DNA of 64,000 bases from Colletotrichum lupini (GCF_023278565.1 NC_064678.1:5828001-5892000); one strand, 5' to 3'; positions 48,374 to 59,824 are shown, counted from the stretch's first letter. A program made the numbers and translations. Notes: generated by a model not told the origin, from the sequence alone.

Positions 48374-49514
48374 ATGGACGTTCTTGCTACTCTCGACTCC
48401 AGGCTCCATTTCAAAACGGCCGATCTCAACGGTATTCAATACAGATATATCCATGCAGAGCCTGATTCGGGAAAGTCTGTTGGTACTGTTTTCCTCGTCC
48501 ACGGATGGCCTGATTTGGCCTTGGGCTGGGCCAACCATATTCCCTTCCTCCTCTCCAAGGGTCTGAGCGTCGTCGCTTTGGACAAGATTGGATATGGTGG
48601 GACTGATTCACCCGAGGATGTCAAGTTTTAGTAAGTTACGACGCGTTAAGGAGTCAACCAGAGGTTGGATCGGTTAGAGCTTGCGGAAACTAATCATTTT
48701 GAACCTAAATAGTACCTGGAAGCGCGCTGCAGACGACATCGCCACACTCGCAAGCCAACTTGGTCTCTCTCGAATCATCCTCGGTGGACACGACTTTGGT
48801 GGAGCAGTGGTTTATCGGACCGCCATCTGGCACCCAGACCTCGTAGCCGCCTTCTACGTGCTCAACACGCCTTTCGCAGCTCCCACGGCCTCTTTTGTGG
48901 ACCTCGCATACGAGTGGCCTGGATTTAAATACCAGCAGCAATTCCGTACAGATGCCGTTGCGGACTATGTCGGGCCGGCTGATGCCCAGAACACAACGCG
49001 CATTCGACAAATCCTGAACAACGTCTACGGTGTGATTGCCCCCAATGGCGAGCAACCCAGCAACGTCACAGACATCGGATTCTACTTTGATCTGCTCGAC
49101 CTTGTGACTACAGACACGCCGCTTCTCACCAAGGCGCAGATTGACTTTTATGTCGAAGAATACACTAGAAAGCCAATTAATCACACGCTCAACGAGTACC
49201 GTAACAACAAGCTGAATTGGGAAGATGAGCGGGTGCTTATCCCTGACAATACCACTTACAGCGGCAAGTTCAAGCAACCTGCGCTGTACATCGCTGCAAC
49301 CCAAGATCTCACGCTGCCTCCGTCTCTATCCGAAGGAATGGAAACGTACTTTGACAATTTGAGCCGAGGTGAGATTGACGGCGGGCATTGGGCAAGGTGG
49401 CAGAAGCCTCTCGAGGTTGAAAACTATGTTGGAAACTGGTTAGAAACCTCGGTGCTTGGCAATGCTTCCTTGAACCTTACCGCAGGGCTCGGTCTTGGAG
49501 CGCCCTGCGTGTAG
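48374..49514 (+). CDS. Alpha/beta-hydrolase, epoxide hydrolase type
   Basis: Two exons (48374-48630 and 48713-49514) join across a GTAAGT...TAG intron to give 352 aa. The oxyanion-hole motif HGWPD follows strand 3 (VFLVHGWPD), the nucleophile Asp is in the elbow GGHDFGGAV, and the catalytic His is in GGHWARWQKP. The aspartate nucleophile and HGxP motif are what distinguish epoxide hydrolases from lipases and esterases. Known reaction: trans-addition of water to an epoxide to give a vicinal diol, used in detoxification or in natural-product pathways. There is no signal peptide, so it should be cytosolic. It is the first of four consecutive plus-strand genes that end with the repeat-peptide precursor, and it begins about 960 bp from the MULE. 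The substrate is unknown. Confidence 0.9.
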
Positions 49515-50030
49515 GTGCTAGATGAGGCGATGAACCAGCACAGGCGTCTGGCCATCATCAACCTTGCGCCTTTGTATTAGACCCGTAACAGTGCCACCTG
49601 CCATGTCTATAGAGTTCAAAAAGTCTTCTGTACATGTTGAGAATAAGAGAGAAGCCAACATAGTCGTTGAGTGTTTCAAATGGCAGTGGGTAAACATTGA
49701 CGCCGGGGAATTTGTAATACATTGAGCTTAGCTCCATGATGAAATTAAGAACATCAATCATATGAATGACTAATAGAGTAGACGTTGAAAGATGTTTAAC
49801 TCAAAGTCAAAGTCAAGAGCTAGTCTGGCGTGTTTGGTCAATTTGCTGACTGGATGCATAGCATGCACGGTGCGTCAGTTCGCATGTGAATAACCTCGTG
49901 TGCCGATCTACGTCATTCCGTCATCCTGCAGAAGGCGGGGAACATATCTTATCGATGCTCAAGTGTGTAAATTATCCAAATTCCTCGCAATTGTCACTCC
50001 GTCACTCCATGAAACAGAGCTGAATTGACA
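49515..50030. other. Intergenic between the epoxide hydrolase and the 2OG oxygenase
   Basis: About 515 bp. No gene recognised; should contain the oxygenase promoter. Confidence 0.5.
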
Positions 50031-51141
50031 ATGCCTCATTCACCGTCGGTCGTCGAGGAAGCCTCTGTTGCCCGAACAGGTTGGGGGTCTAACATTCCAC
50101 TCGTTGACCTGGGTGCCCTGAAAGACAGCACCAACCCTGAAGCAGCACTGAATGCCGGCAAGAGTCTTGTGGACGCTTTCAGAATATCGGGCTTTGCCTA
50201 TGTCAAGAACCATGGAATCCCCGAGGAAATCATCAAGTCCGCCTTCCAGTGGGTTCGTCTACAAGAACGAACTTTCTCTTCATCGCTGTCCTTGCTGATA
50301 ATTCCATGATTAGAGTGAGAAATTCTTTTCCCTCCCGCAGGCTGAGAAGGACAAGGCGCCGCATCCACCCGAGGGATGGTGGCATCGCGGGTACTCCGGC
50401 ATTGGCCGAGAAAAGGTGTCGCAGATGGTATTCGACGCCGAAGAAATCAGCGAGTTGAGGAAAACCCCAGACTTCAAGGAATCATACGAGATTGGGCGCG
50501 AGGACGATGATCACCTACCCAACATCTGGCTCCCCGAGGAGTCGCTCCCTGGGTTTCGGTCATTTTTCAACAACTTCTACGAGGTCTGCTATCAGCTCGA
50601 ACTCCACCTGCTCCGTGCTATGGCTCTCGGCATGGGCCTGGACGAATATTTCTTTCGGGACTACCATGTGATGAGAGACAACCAGATCCGCCTCCTCCAT
50701 TACCCGCCGGTCGAGGAGAAGCTCTTGCGCGCCGGCAGGGTCGAGCGGCTGGGAGCGCACTCGGACTTTGGCTCCATGACGCTCCTCTTCCAGGACGAGG
50801 TCGGCGGCCTCGAGGTAGAGGACCCCAACGAGGAGGGCCGATTCTTGCCCGTGTCGTCCATCCCTGGGACGATCGTGGTCAACATTGGCGACTTCATGCA
50901 GCGGTGGAGCAACGACACTCTGCGGTCCACTGTGCATCGTGTACGAGCGCCGCCGCTCGAGACGAACGAGAGCGGTGACCGCGTGACCCGGGCACGATAT
51001 TCAATTCCGTACTTTATCGGCGCTGATCAGGAGAAGACGGTAGACTGCGTGCCGGGTTGCTACGGCCCCGGTAAGCCGAAGAAGTACGAGCCGATAAACA
51101 GCCGCGAGTACATCGAGATGCGACTGAATGCGTCGTATTAG
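50031..51141 (+). CDS. 2-oxoglutarate/Fe(II)-dependent oxygenase (isopenicillin-N-synthase-like)
   Basis: Two exons (50031-50252 and 50314-51141) join to 349 aa. The downstream exon is taken from the acceptor TAG at 50313 because it restores the conserved SEKFFSLPQAEKDKAPHP block; a later acceptor at 50340 would delete it. The N-terminal DIOX_N region (IPLVDLGAL, GFAYVKNHGIP) is followed by the catalytic jelly roll. The Fe(II) facial triad is His and Asp in GAHSDFGSMTLL plus the distal His in STVHRV. Arg and Ser in RARYSIPYF bind 2-oxoglutarate. Family members hydroxylate, desaturate or cyclise small molecules or peptides in fungal pathways. Cytosolic. It lies between the epoxide hydrolase and the methyltransferase on the same strand. 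Confidence 0.92.
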
Positions 51142-52048
51142 AGCCGGAGAGATATCCTGATTATCGTGCCTAGCAAATGAGATGGTTGTCTTTCTTGAAG
51201 AAGTCTAGGGCCCCGTCGGCCACCCCTCGTTCCTGGTCTTGAGCGGCCGACTCCGTACAACACATGTGCATGCTGTCAAGGTCACAGCAGTCACCATTAA
51301 GCACGCGGAGACCCAGGTTCTTGATCATTAATGAGTGCTATTCCTTGCAGGTTCTTGCAGGCGAGATCCACTGGCAAATGCCGCGAGTCCTCAGCTGGTT
51401 GGCCTACCCGCTGACGATCCCCGGCCCCTCTTCCGGTCGTTTCTGGTGATGAGGGCCGAACATGGTAGCATTTTACACCTTTGGTCAGCGGCCTTGGCGC
51501 ATCGCTTGACACGTTACCATGAGCCATGGCACAGCTTAAAGCTGCAAAATTCGGGCGGAGCTGACATGAAGCTGACAACCGGCAGATGAGGAGATGCTCT
51601 CCAAGACTCCAACGGGTTGGAGAAGAGAAGCGAAGAAGAAGACCATATCCAATCCGCCCGCCCCCTCCCCGCCCGGGGATAGGGATGGTGTTGATGCGGT
51701 GAAGGGAAAATTGACTGATCACCCAAAGAATTGGAGGCGACAAGGCGTGCGCACGTCCACGACCAGGCGCTTTGCCCGGCCGCTGTGGGGTTTTCCGAGC
51801 TCATTGAAGAAGGGGAACAGGGACCGGGGATTTTGTCGTGACTCGTGGCGGGCAAGTTTCCACCCTCTCCCGCTGCCGCTTAAGCAATTCGATTTCTCAG
51901 TCTCAGAATTACACACTCTCTCCCTTTCCTCCCGGGATTCGAGCAACAGTTACCCGGAATCTGGGTACAGCAACAGGAAACCCTGCGACGACACGACTAG
52001 TGTACAGCTTCACATCGCGAGTGCAAACCCCCCGATACCATCCGACAA
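51142..52048. other. Intergenic between the 2OG oxygenase and the methyltransferase
   Basis: About 900 bp. Open frames on both strands (for example 51594-52250 plus) lack recognisable motifs. Probably the promoter and leader of the methyltransferase. Confidence 0.5.
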
Positions 52049-53673
52049 ATGTGTCCCGAGGGAGACGAGGACCAGACGGCCGCGGCCACGGCGCAGCAGC
52101 AGGAGACTGCGGCGAACGCAGCGGCTGGAATTCTACCGGCTGAGCACTGGGTGCAAGCGGCACGAGTCAGTTCGACACCTTTTTCCACCGCGGGGGCGTA
52201 GATTCTCTACATGCCCCCCCTTTCAACGGCGGCCGCCCGCGGGATTTTGATGATTGACAGGCCGCTAGGACGCTGCTAACGACGACGATGCCGACTCTGC
52301 GCTAGGCGACGACAACGCCAGCTCTACGGCGTCGATCACCTCTACGATCTTGCAGTACCGGAAAATTCACGGGAGGACGTTCCACGGCGAGGTTGGCGAC
52401 GCCCAGTATTGGTAGTGCCTCCCGCGGGCTGAGAGAACTGAGCGTTTTGAGCGTTGCCGCTAACGGATTGTGAAAGGGGGAGCAACGATGAGCAACAGAA
52501 TGAGGCTTGGGATATCAAGTGAGATGGAGACCGCCAATGACGAAAGAAGTGAGAGGTCGAAGCTGACGGTCATTAGCCATCACTTACTCACCTTGTCGAT
52601 GGGCGACAAGCTTCACTTGGCACCGCTAGACAAAAGCAAGGTAGGTGACGGGCTCATCGGCGGTGGCTTGCTCATCGGCCTGAACTAACGAAACCCTAAA
52701 TAGCTAAACAAAGCGCTGGATATTGGGACAGGAACAGGTGAGCGGCGCTTATGTCATTCTCGGCTCATGAAGTCAGGCTAACGGCATCGTAGGTATCTGG
52801 GCTATGTAAGTCCCTGCTCAGAAATTCGACATGAGTATGTGATGCAAGAGGCTGAACTCTGTATAGTGATTTTGCCGACGAGAACCCCGAATGTGAAGTC
52901 ATTGGAACGGACATCTCCCCAATCCAACCTAGCTGGGTTCCTCCTAACCTGAAGTTGTGAGTACTCGAAGCGTCAAGATCCAGCAGCTGGTGCCGTTGAT
53001 GACCCCACACAGTGAAATTGACGACTGCACGCGCGAATGGACCTTCGAACCAGAGTCCTTTGACTATGTTCACATCCGCTTCCTGGTCGGCAGCATCGCG
53101 GACTGGCCCGCGCTGTTCAAGCAGGCGTACAGGGCCCTGAAGCCGGGCGGATACCTGGAGAGTTTCGAGGTCTCGCCGGCCATTATGAGCGACGACGGGA
53201 CCGTCCCGGAGACTAGCGCGCTGGGCCAGTGGGGTAAGTTCTTCGAGGAGGGCGGCCGGAAAATGGGTCGGACGTTCCGGGTCCTCGACGAGAACTTGCA
53301 GAGGACGTCGATGGAGGACGCTGGCTTTGAGAGCATCACGGAGTGGAACAATAAGGTAGATGAGAGCCCTTTGAAGGATGACCTGCGCTTTCGGTATCAG
53401 AGGAAAGACTGACATGGGAAATGATAGGCCCCCATCGGCAACTGGCCAAAGGACGAGGTGAAGAAGGAGATTGGCGAGTGGGCTCAGCTGACGCTCCTGT
53501 CGGACATTGAGGGCTACGTTCTTTTCATGGCCAACGTCATGTCGACTTGGTCCCGTGAGGAAATCCACATCTATGCGGCGCAGCTGCGTCGCGAGATCCG
53601 GTCTGGTAAGCTGCATGGGTACTACCGCCAGAGAGCAGTCTGGGGACAGAAGCCTCTGAAGACCGAGGCGTAG
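52049..53673 (+). CDS. LaeA-like SAM-dependent methyltransferase
   Basis: Nine exons join in frame to 363 aa: 52049-52165, 52269-52411, 52477-52518, 52577-52640, 52704-52737, 52793-52805, 52867-52956, 53013-53355 and 53428-53673. Several exons are tiny (13-42 nt), but splicing restores the family blocks. These are [40 protein letters not shown], the SAM motif [12 protein letters not shown], the acidic strand end [11 protein letters not shown], and DDCTREWTF. The post-I region [13 protein letters not shown] follows. The class includes the secondary-metabolism regulator LaeA and many pathway O- or N-methyltransferases inside biosynthetic clusters; methyl acceptors are usually unknown. The Ala/Gln-rich N-terminus is short, without targeting signals. 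The start is the first ATG in frame with exon 2. It is followed 540 bp downstream by the secreted repeat-peptide gene. Confidence 0.9.
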
Positions 53674-54210
53674 TCCCGCTCTTCGCTACTACCTTGATTA
53701 CTCTTGATTTCATCTGAGCTAGCGAGCGTGAATAAGCATATGCAGCCGAGTTCATCGAATTGGATGCCTTCCCACCACATTGGCGTGCTCTTATCTCATT
53801 GTGAAAGGAGTCTAGCCGCCGAGGCTCACACTTGAGAGATAAACGTGACCCGTAGGTGCGTCGGGTCGAGCCGACTCAATCAGCTTATACTATGCTCAGT
53901 AAGGCAAGGGCATCCGCATCTGGAAGGTGAATCTTCTATAAAGCAGAGGATTCAGGGTGCTGAGTGAGCTGTTCGAGCTTCGAGGTGGAACTCCGCCGGT
54001 CTCGATATTACGTGGAAGTTAACGGTGGCTTCAGATAATTCAAGGTTTCAGCATCGCTGAAGATGAACCGTCGCCGAAAATGAGTATAAAAGAAGGCTAC
54101 TTAAGCCTGCTTACTCTGTCACCGAATTTCGCATCATCTTCAACCATCCGGGCAACTTGAACAATCACCACAACTATCTCACTCTGCTTTGCAACATCGA
54201 AGCCGGCAAA
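53674..54210. other. Promoter region of the repeat-peptide gene
   Basis: About 540 bp. It holds a TATA box and a leader rich in CAA/CTC just before the ATG. No other gene. Confidence 0.55.
54085..54090 (+). promoter_or_regulatory. TATA box upstream of the repeat-peptide gene
   Basis: TATAAA in the context gagtataaaagaagg, about 125 bp before ATG 54211. A strong TATA box and a short leader suit a highly or conditionally expressed small secreted protein. Confidence 0.5.
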
Positions 54211-54499
54211 ATGAAGTTCAACTTGCTCGCCCTTGCCGCTATTGTATCACTGGCCATGGCCGCGCCGGTCCGTTTCCCCTCTGGCCGTCGTTTGAGTTCA
54301 TAGTGCCTGTGTCTAACACGTAGTCAACGTATAGGTAGCCGACAACGCTGTCGTTGAGGGCGCTGGTGGCTCCCCAGGCGGAAAGCCCTGGAAGCGCGAT
54401 GACGCTGTCGTTGACGGCGCTGGTGGCTCCCCAGGTGGAAAGCCCTGGAAGCGCGATGTCGCTGTCACTGAGGACTATCCTGGTGGAAAGGGCTGGTAG
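54211..54499 (+). CDS. Secreted Kex2-processed repeat peptide precursor (KEP-type)
   Basis: Two exons (54211-54267 and 54335-54499) encode 73 aa. The 67-bp intron has a weak donor, GTCCGT, a good CTAAC branch point at about 54312-54316 and acceptor TAG. Exon 1 is almost exactly a signal peptide (MKFNLLALAAIVSLAMAAP). Exon 2 holds two near-identical 19-residue units, DNAVVEGAGGSPGGKPWKR and DDAVVDGAGGSPGGKPWKR, and a shorter end unit that stops at PGGKGW. Each full unit ends in Lys-Arg, the site cut by the Golgi protease Kex2, so peptides ending ...PGGKPW would be released. This architecture is shared by alpha-type mating pheromone precursors and by dikaritin RiPP precursors. The repeats lack the Cys pair and GQPCW-type core of typical sordariomycete alpha-pheromones, so the product is unassigned. 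No DUF3328 (UstY) gene is in the window. Confidence 0.8.
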
Positions 54500-54755
54500 T
54501 GCAACGATGCGTCATCGATGCCTCATGTTCTCTTCCGTTGGACTGCGAACAGAGCCTCAGTTTGTTAGGTAGCTCATATCGCATGTGCAAAGCCTCTGAC
54601 GCTCGAGGGAAATGAATAGACATACTGCAGACGAAAGCTGCTTGTGTAAAGCTTCAAATGGCATTCAAGCTCGGTTCTAATCCTGAGTGGTTCTACTCGT
54701 ATGAATGACCTAACTTCGTACGACTAAAGGTATCTCGTTTGCTCATAACATCACG

Positions 54756-56564
54756 TCAAGTCTGAATTTCCCACACGTTGAGAATGCCAGAATCATTCCT
54801 GGCATGGTGCCCATGCAAACACCGCCCAACCACCATGTACTGCCCATTCCCAGAGAAGGCAGCCGACACCGCGAACCCAGACTCTAACCGCGCTGAGTAG
54901 ACCACCTTTCCAGTCGCCAGATCCGTGGCATCAGCACCATCGTCTGACCGGTACACAACCCACCGCAGGTCAGGTGAGATCGCCAACGGGACGCCCTCGC
55001 TCCCCTTTGCCGTCTCAAGGTTGTAGCTGTTCATTGCGCCGCTCTCAGGGTCCCATATCGTCACCGTCCTGCCCCAAATCGATGCAATCACTCCCGCCGG
55101 GCTCACAGCAAGCCGGAGCGGGTTCCTCCAGTCCTCCATCTCGATCTTGGCAATGTTCCGGCCAATTTCGACATTCGTGATCCTCAGGGTCCCGTCCTTG
55201 GACGCGGTGACGAGCCTGGTGCAGTCCGCCGTCCACTCCGCGTGCGTGACTTCATCAGTGTGGCTGCGGATGACGCTGTACCCCTGCCCTTTGGCGGCCG
55301 TGACGATCTCGACACGATTACGTACTCCCTTGATTGCCAGAAGCTGGCCGTCGGGGCTAAAGGAAAAGGCGCGGATGCCATGCCACTGCAGAATGAACTT
55401 GCGCGCATTGGGGCTGTTGTCGTTGACCCATTCGACGACGTACAGGGCCGGCCTTTCGAAGTGGACCATATCGTGTGAGGTTAGAATCGGCTTAGGGAAC
55501 CGGTTGACGTATTCATCGTGGTGCTCCGTCGTTACGGCGACGAGGTCCATCAGCGGGGAGAAGACCATGTTCACGCCTTTCACTTTGATGGTGCGCCTGC
55601 GCTCTCCTGAGGCGGCGTCGAAGAGACTGATGTCTTTGAAGAAGTTGGAGACGGCGAAGGAGGTCGGGTCTGTTGCGGAGGTGAAGCGGATGTCGACAGG
55701 TTCCTTTTCCAGGTTCATGGTGATCTTGCCGACGTGACGGAATGTGGCGTGGGCGGGAGCTGGTGCGAGGAGAGTCGGGTATGGGTTCACATCTCCGTCT
55801 ACGCTTGGTGCGGCGGACATGGAGTAGGTTGAAGAGCCGGCGTTGTCGGCGGTGACGGAAAGTCTCGCCACGTCTGATGCCGGAACCGTGGTCGACTGGT
55901 TGTCTATGAAGGTCCGGAGGAAGTTGAGGAACCCGGCGAGCTTCTGTGGCGATATGCTCTGGTCTGATGCGCGTTGTCGGTTCAAGATCTCCTTGATGGA
56001 GTTGATCTCCTGGAGGATCGCGCTGGTAGCATATGGAGGGGACTCGCCGGCCTCCTCTGCTCTTTGAAGATGTCGGACCCTGCTGTGTCTCAGTATCTCA
56101 CCAACATCTCGTAAGCAACTGAGTGGGCAAGCTTACAGGTCTAATGCATCAACCGCCAGGCCCATTGTCCTCCTGCCCGTAGTCAAATGTGAGTTGAGGG
56201 CCGAGGCGCGGCTGGCTGCACTCCTCCACGCATCGTCACCGCGCCGAGACAGCGACCATCGGGACTTCTCAGGTCCCGTGTCAGTGACAGACCCTACGAT
56301 CTGGCTGATAACCTCATTGCAGAATGCCGGGACGCATCGGATTTCGCTCAAGAGCTGGTCCTCTCCTTCGCAACTCGCTACATTGCGTCGAAGTGCGACG
56401 ATGCTGTCCGAGAGTGAGAGGACTTGTTCTAGCACGGGGGAGAGCTGTGCTTCGGCTTCAGGATGGGCCGCAGTGAAGTCACGTAAAGCTGCGGTGGCCG
56501 GTGACAGACCGGCTTGCAGCTGATGGCATTCTGAATTGACACTGCTGGCGTCTGACGTGCTCAT
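54756..56564 (-). CDS. WD40 beta-propeller protein with helical N-terminus
   Basis: Two exons (56137-56564 and 54756-56082) join across a GTAAGC...CAG intron to give 584 aa. The N-terminal 190 residues are alpha-helical and heptad-like (VLSLSDSIVALRRNVASCEG, LQEINSIKEIL), suggesting a coiled coil or helical bundle. From about residue 270 on, repeats of WD40 character appear: FSFSPDGQLLAI, AEWTADCTRLVTASKDGTLRI, VTIWDPESG and GILNVWEI. The domain is probably an N-terminally irregular seven-bladed propeller. There is no catalytic motif, signal peptide or NACHT domain, so I cannot place it as an NLR. It converges on the repeat-peptide gene, 256 bp away, and is probably cytosolic. Confidence 0.85.
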
Positions 56565-57364
56565 GATGGTGTGATACTTGATCGAATGTCTTGGGAGTAC
56601 ATGGCGTTGAGCTTCATTCCGCGGCGGCAGTTGTCGCGCTTATGAATTAGCGAAATGCTTAACTTGCCCCCCATCAGGCAGCCAAGTTTCGAAGCGGCTA
56701 TGCTCAAGGCTGGGAATGCCAAATGATGTCAGGGGAACTTGAGTGCAGATCTGTCGTGGCACAGTCAGCACTTGAGCTTCTCTTTGGTTTAGTGCTCTTC
56801 ACTGAGATGACTTCTTAGAGACCTTGCGCCACTGTGGTGGTGTCACTACCGGTGCTAACAATTCTCCAATGAGGACCAAAGGTCATTAACTGTGCTACAG
56901 GTAGGGCTGCGTCGTCTCTCCCGTTGTTCCACCCATGCGATCCTGATCCTGCCGGTGATTCTTGCATGTTGTTATCTTTTATGTATGCCGTGACCTGGTT
57001 TCCACCATGCCACGGACGGTGAATTAGGGTTGGATGCTGCCGGCTTCTCACAAGATTATCAGGGAGTGCGGCACATTACCTTACCGTGCGCTGCCCGCGT
57101 GTTGAGATCGTCGCCTTACAAATTCAACACTAGCCATGGCAACTTCTCGTGTTCGCGCTGCTCTTGCGACAGACTATTGAAGGTCGTTACAAAGTCTCTG
57201 AATCGTACTGCGTTCCAGCTCTATTGACGACAATTTGGGGCTTTCAGTTGATGTTGGCTGAGGGCTTCTGGCACCTCCACTCTACTAAGCACGGACATAG
57301 ATCTATAGGTCTGCTAGGCGCCTCCCCACCCAATCAACTATCACTGGATGTCAACAACCACCAA
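56565..57364. other. Intergenic between the WD40 gene and tRNA-Asp
   Basis: About 800 bp, no gene recognised. Confidence 0.5.
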
Positions 57365-57455
57365 TCCCCGATAGTCTAGTGGTGAGGATATCTGCTTGTC
57401 ACCGGGGAAATCCCAGGATTCGCAGGGGACCGGGGTTCAATTCCCCGTCGAGGAG
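57365..57455 (+). tRNA. tRNA-Asp (anticodon GTC) with 19-nt intron, second copy
   Basis: 91 nt, base-for-base the same as the minus-strand gene at 19399-19489, including the intron and the C4/A69 acceptor mismatch. It ends in TTCTTTTT, a pol III terminator. Flanking sequences outside the gene do not match those of the other copy. Confidence 0.93.
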
Positions 57456-57644
57456 TTCTTTTTGCTTTTGAGGCTCTCATGATGCCGATTTTGCTTTTTC
57501 CTATTATGCATTCTCTTTTTAAGTCACTTGTGCTTCCGTTGGCCTATCTCGAAATGCAGATATAAAGTAGTTGGTTGCGTGATGAAGCTTCAAATAGAGG
57601 ACGACCGATTTGACTCCATGCCTACTTCATTCGCATATCCCTAA

Positions 57645-58610
57645 CTATGCCAGAACAAACCCTGCGCCGTTCGAGATAGTCACGTAGTTGGGCCTAGGCA
57701 GCTCCTCCTCGGTTTCCCTGGCCTCTTCCTCCAGGCCTATTTCCAAAGTCTTGTCTCCATAGTCGAAGAACCAGGTCAAGAACCCGGTATACTGGATGCC
57801 TTCTTGGCAATGGATCCAATACTTTGGTGAATGCTTCCGCTGGATTTTCAGAGCATTAGCTACCCCCTTGGTCTTGAGTCCAACGCCGGCCTCGTTGATT
57901 GGGTGCGTCATTGCAATAACCTTCGCGTCGGGGTTCATCTCCATGGCGGCTTCGACGATACCGGGGTCAACTCCGTGAGGGCTGTACAAAATGACTTCGT
58001 CTTTTCCATTCGCAGCTGCGATTTTGATGACGATGGCATGGTAAAGGTTCGGGTACTTCTTTGTCTCGTCTTCAAGCCGGAAGATGGACAGCCACTCGGG
58101 CATCTCTGGCGTAGCGGGCCACGCCTGGCCACGTACAAAGTCCGGAAGAACGTGGACGTTGTGAAAGTGCTTCATTGCAGAGATCGTGGTGGCGGCGTCT
58201 TCTACGGCAAGGACTTTGAGTGATGGATCAAAGGTTCGCAGCGTCGGTTGGTGCAGGTGATCCGGATTGGTATGGGTGACGGTCACCGCATCGAGCCAGT
58301 GCTCGTCGTCTTCCTTGGAGCCCCCGACTGCCTCCTCGATCTCTCGGACTAAATCTTCGCAGGACTCGATGGTTTCTAGCACCGATTTTTCCTTGAGCGA
58401 TAGCCGCAAGAAGTAGCTAATGAGCATGTCGCTGACGCCAAAGAGCCAAGGGTCTTGCAAGATATGGTAAAAGACCTTTTTACCGGCCGCTCCTGCAGGC
58501 CTGGGGATAGAAATGAGCCATGCGTTGTCGCAGTTTGCGAGGGTTACGATAGGTCGTCTGGGGGTTTGTCTCGCTGCGGCGAGTGTTGCGATGAGATTCG
58601 CGCGGTCCAT
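57645..58610 (-). CDS. Metallo-beta-lactamase-fold protein (fungal uncharacterised family)
   Basis: A single exon encodes 321 aa from ATG at 58610. The metal-site loop reads THTNPDHLHQ, where the classical motif is HxHxDH; the second His is Asn, as tolerated in this fungal branch. Later blocks include KVLAVEDAATTISAMKHF, DEVILYSPHGV and VIAMTHPINEAG, which fit the strands and helices of the fold with a second metal-ligand His. No signal peptide or transmembrane helix, so it is likely a cytosolic hydrolase of unknown substrate. It lies 190 bp beyond the tRNA-Asp gene. Confidence 0.8.
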   Translation of the reverse strand: MDRANLIATLAAARQTPRRPIVTLANCDNAWLISIPRPAGAAGKKVFYHILQDPWLFGVSDMLISYFLRLSLKEKSVLETIESCEDLVREIEEAVGGSKEDDEHWLDAVTVTHTNPDHLHQPTLRTFDPSLKVLAVEDAATTISAMKHFHNVHVLPDFVRGQAWPATPEMPEWLSIFRLEDETKKYPNLYHAIVIKIAAANGKDEVILYSPHGVDPGIVEAAMEMNPDAKVIAMTHPINEAGVGLKTKGVANALKIQRKHSPKYWIHCQEGIQYTGFLTWFFDYGDKTLEIGLEEEARETEEELPRPNYVTISNGAGFVLA

Positions 58611-59778
58611 GATGGGGGTTGAGAAATGGTGGTGATGAGTACGCGACCAAAGATGAATTGGTCATTGCGGGGGGAAACGTCAATAAGTACTATGGTGATA
58701 ATGATATTGATCAGCATGGCGAAGTCGAATGTGTTTGAAGCACAACAAGGGACAATTTGCATCCAACCAATGTCAACGTCGAGAATCAGCCTGTCAGATT
58801 TTAGTTTACCATGTCAGCACTCTCATGGGATTCATATCCAATGCAGTCTCTTTGAAGGATTCGCCTGTGAGTTGGTGCAATTGAATAGAATGATTCTGAT
58901 AAGCAAATAAGATCACAAACGATAGAAATGTCACAACTTTGCATATGCCCAGAAATCGGGATCCGATTCGCCTTGGTGGTTGCAGTTTACGACTTACGCT
59001 ATTAGTATGGATTATTATAGCGCACGCTGTGAATGTCAATTCTGTTCCATTCAAGATACCTATACTCAGTAACATTCTGAATCTTCCTTAAATTCGATTG
59101 GCTGGGTTAGCAGTCGATGACATTTCATTGTACATCTTTGAAGTTGACGATTTGATACCATGATGGAAGCTCGTGCCAGACATCTTTTGTGGGGCGAAAT
59201 AGCGCTCTGGCACATACCGCTTGTTTCTTAGTTCAAAATGTAAGCGCCCCCTCATTCCTCCATGAATCCGCGAGGCAACACGTATTACTCAGATCTGAAC
59301 TTTCTCAAAATCGAAGTCTTCATTACAACGTTGAATGCCCGCTCAAGTCCTCACGAAGCAGCGATCTCTTCGAATCCACTCCGTAGTCGGTAAAACCCTA
59401 CCCTGACTAGGTCTGACCTTCCCATGCTGCATTAGAAAGTCTAGATCTTTAGGGTACCAAATGTGCCCCAGCCATGTGGATAGAAGCTTGGCAAGGTCTG
59501 AACTGTATCGTAAAATGACCCGTCAACTCGGGACAAACTGAGGCCACAGCTAGAGAATGTAACTAAAAATACAGAAAAGTCAACTTAGCACAAGCCAAGA
59601 TGTCACCAAATCTCCAAGGTCATGGTTATGTTTTAGTGACAACATCGACGGCATTGCTGACTCGGTTACGTAGTTGCTATTGGTTATAACCTCATAGCGG
59701 TCTCTACTTGCCGCTTTGTCGTTAGAACCGGATGAAAGCGGAGCATATAAAACCAAGACACCTCGCCATCTTGGCAAG
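58611..59778. other. 1.2-kb intergenic, no gene recognised
   Basis: Short open frames only. Normal composition until the Fot1-like insertion at 59781. Confidence 0.5.
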
Positions 59779-59780
59779 TA

Positions 59781-59824
59781 AGTCGACCCACCCCCTTTTA
59801 GCCACCCCCCCCTTTTGGCCACCC
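59781..59824 (+). repeat. Fot1-like left terminal inverted repeat
   Basis: 44 bp containing two copies of an internal CCCCCTTTTRGCCACC unit. Pairs with 61618-61661. Confidence 0.85.

Noticed and set aside
48705..49304. 199-codon frame antisense to the epoxide hydrolase
   Set aside because: Shadow of the confirmed hydrolase exon.
50314..50340. Later intron acceptor (CGCAG at 50340) for the 2OG oxygenase
   Set aside because: It would delete the conserved SEKFFSLPQ block; the acceptor at 50313 keeps it and the frame.
54354..54572. Alternative 72-codon frame over the repeat peptide
   Set aside because: It also repeats because the DNA repeats, but it lacks a signal peptide and dibasic sites, and its stop does not coincide with the repeat end.
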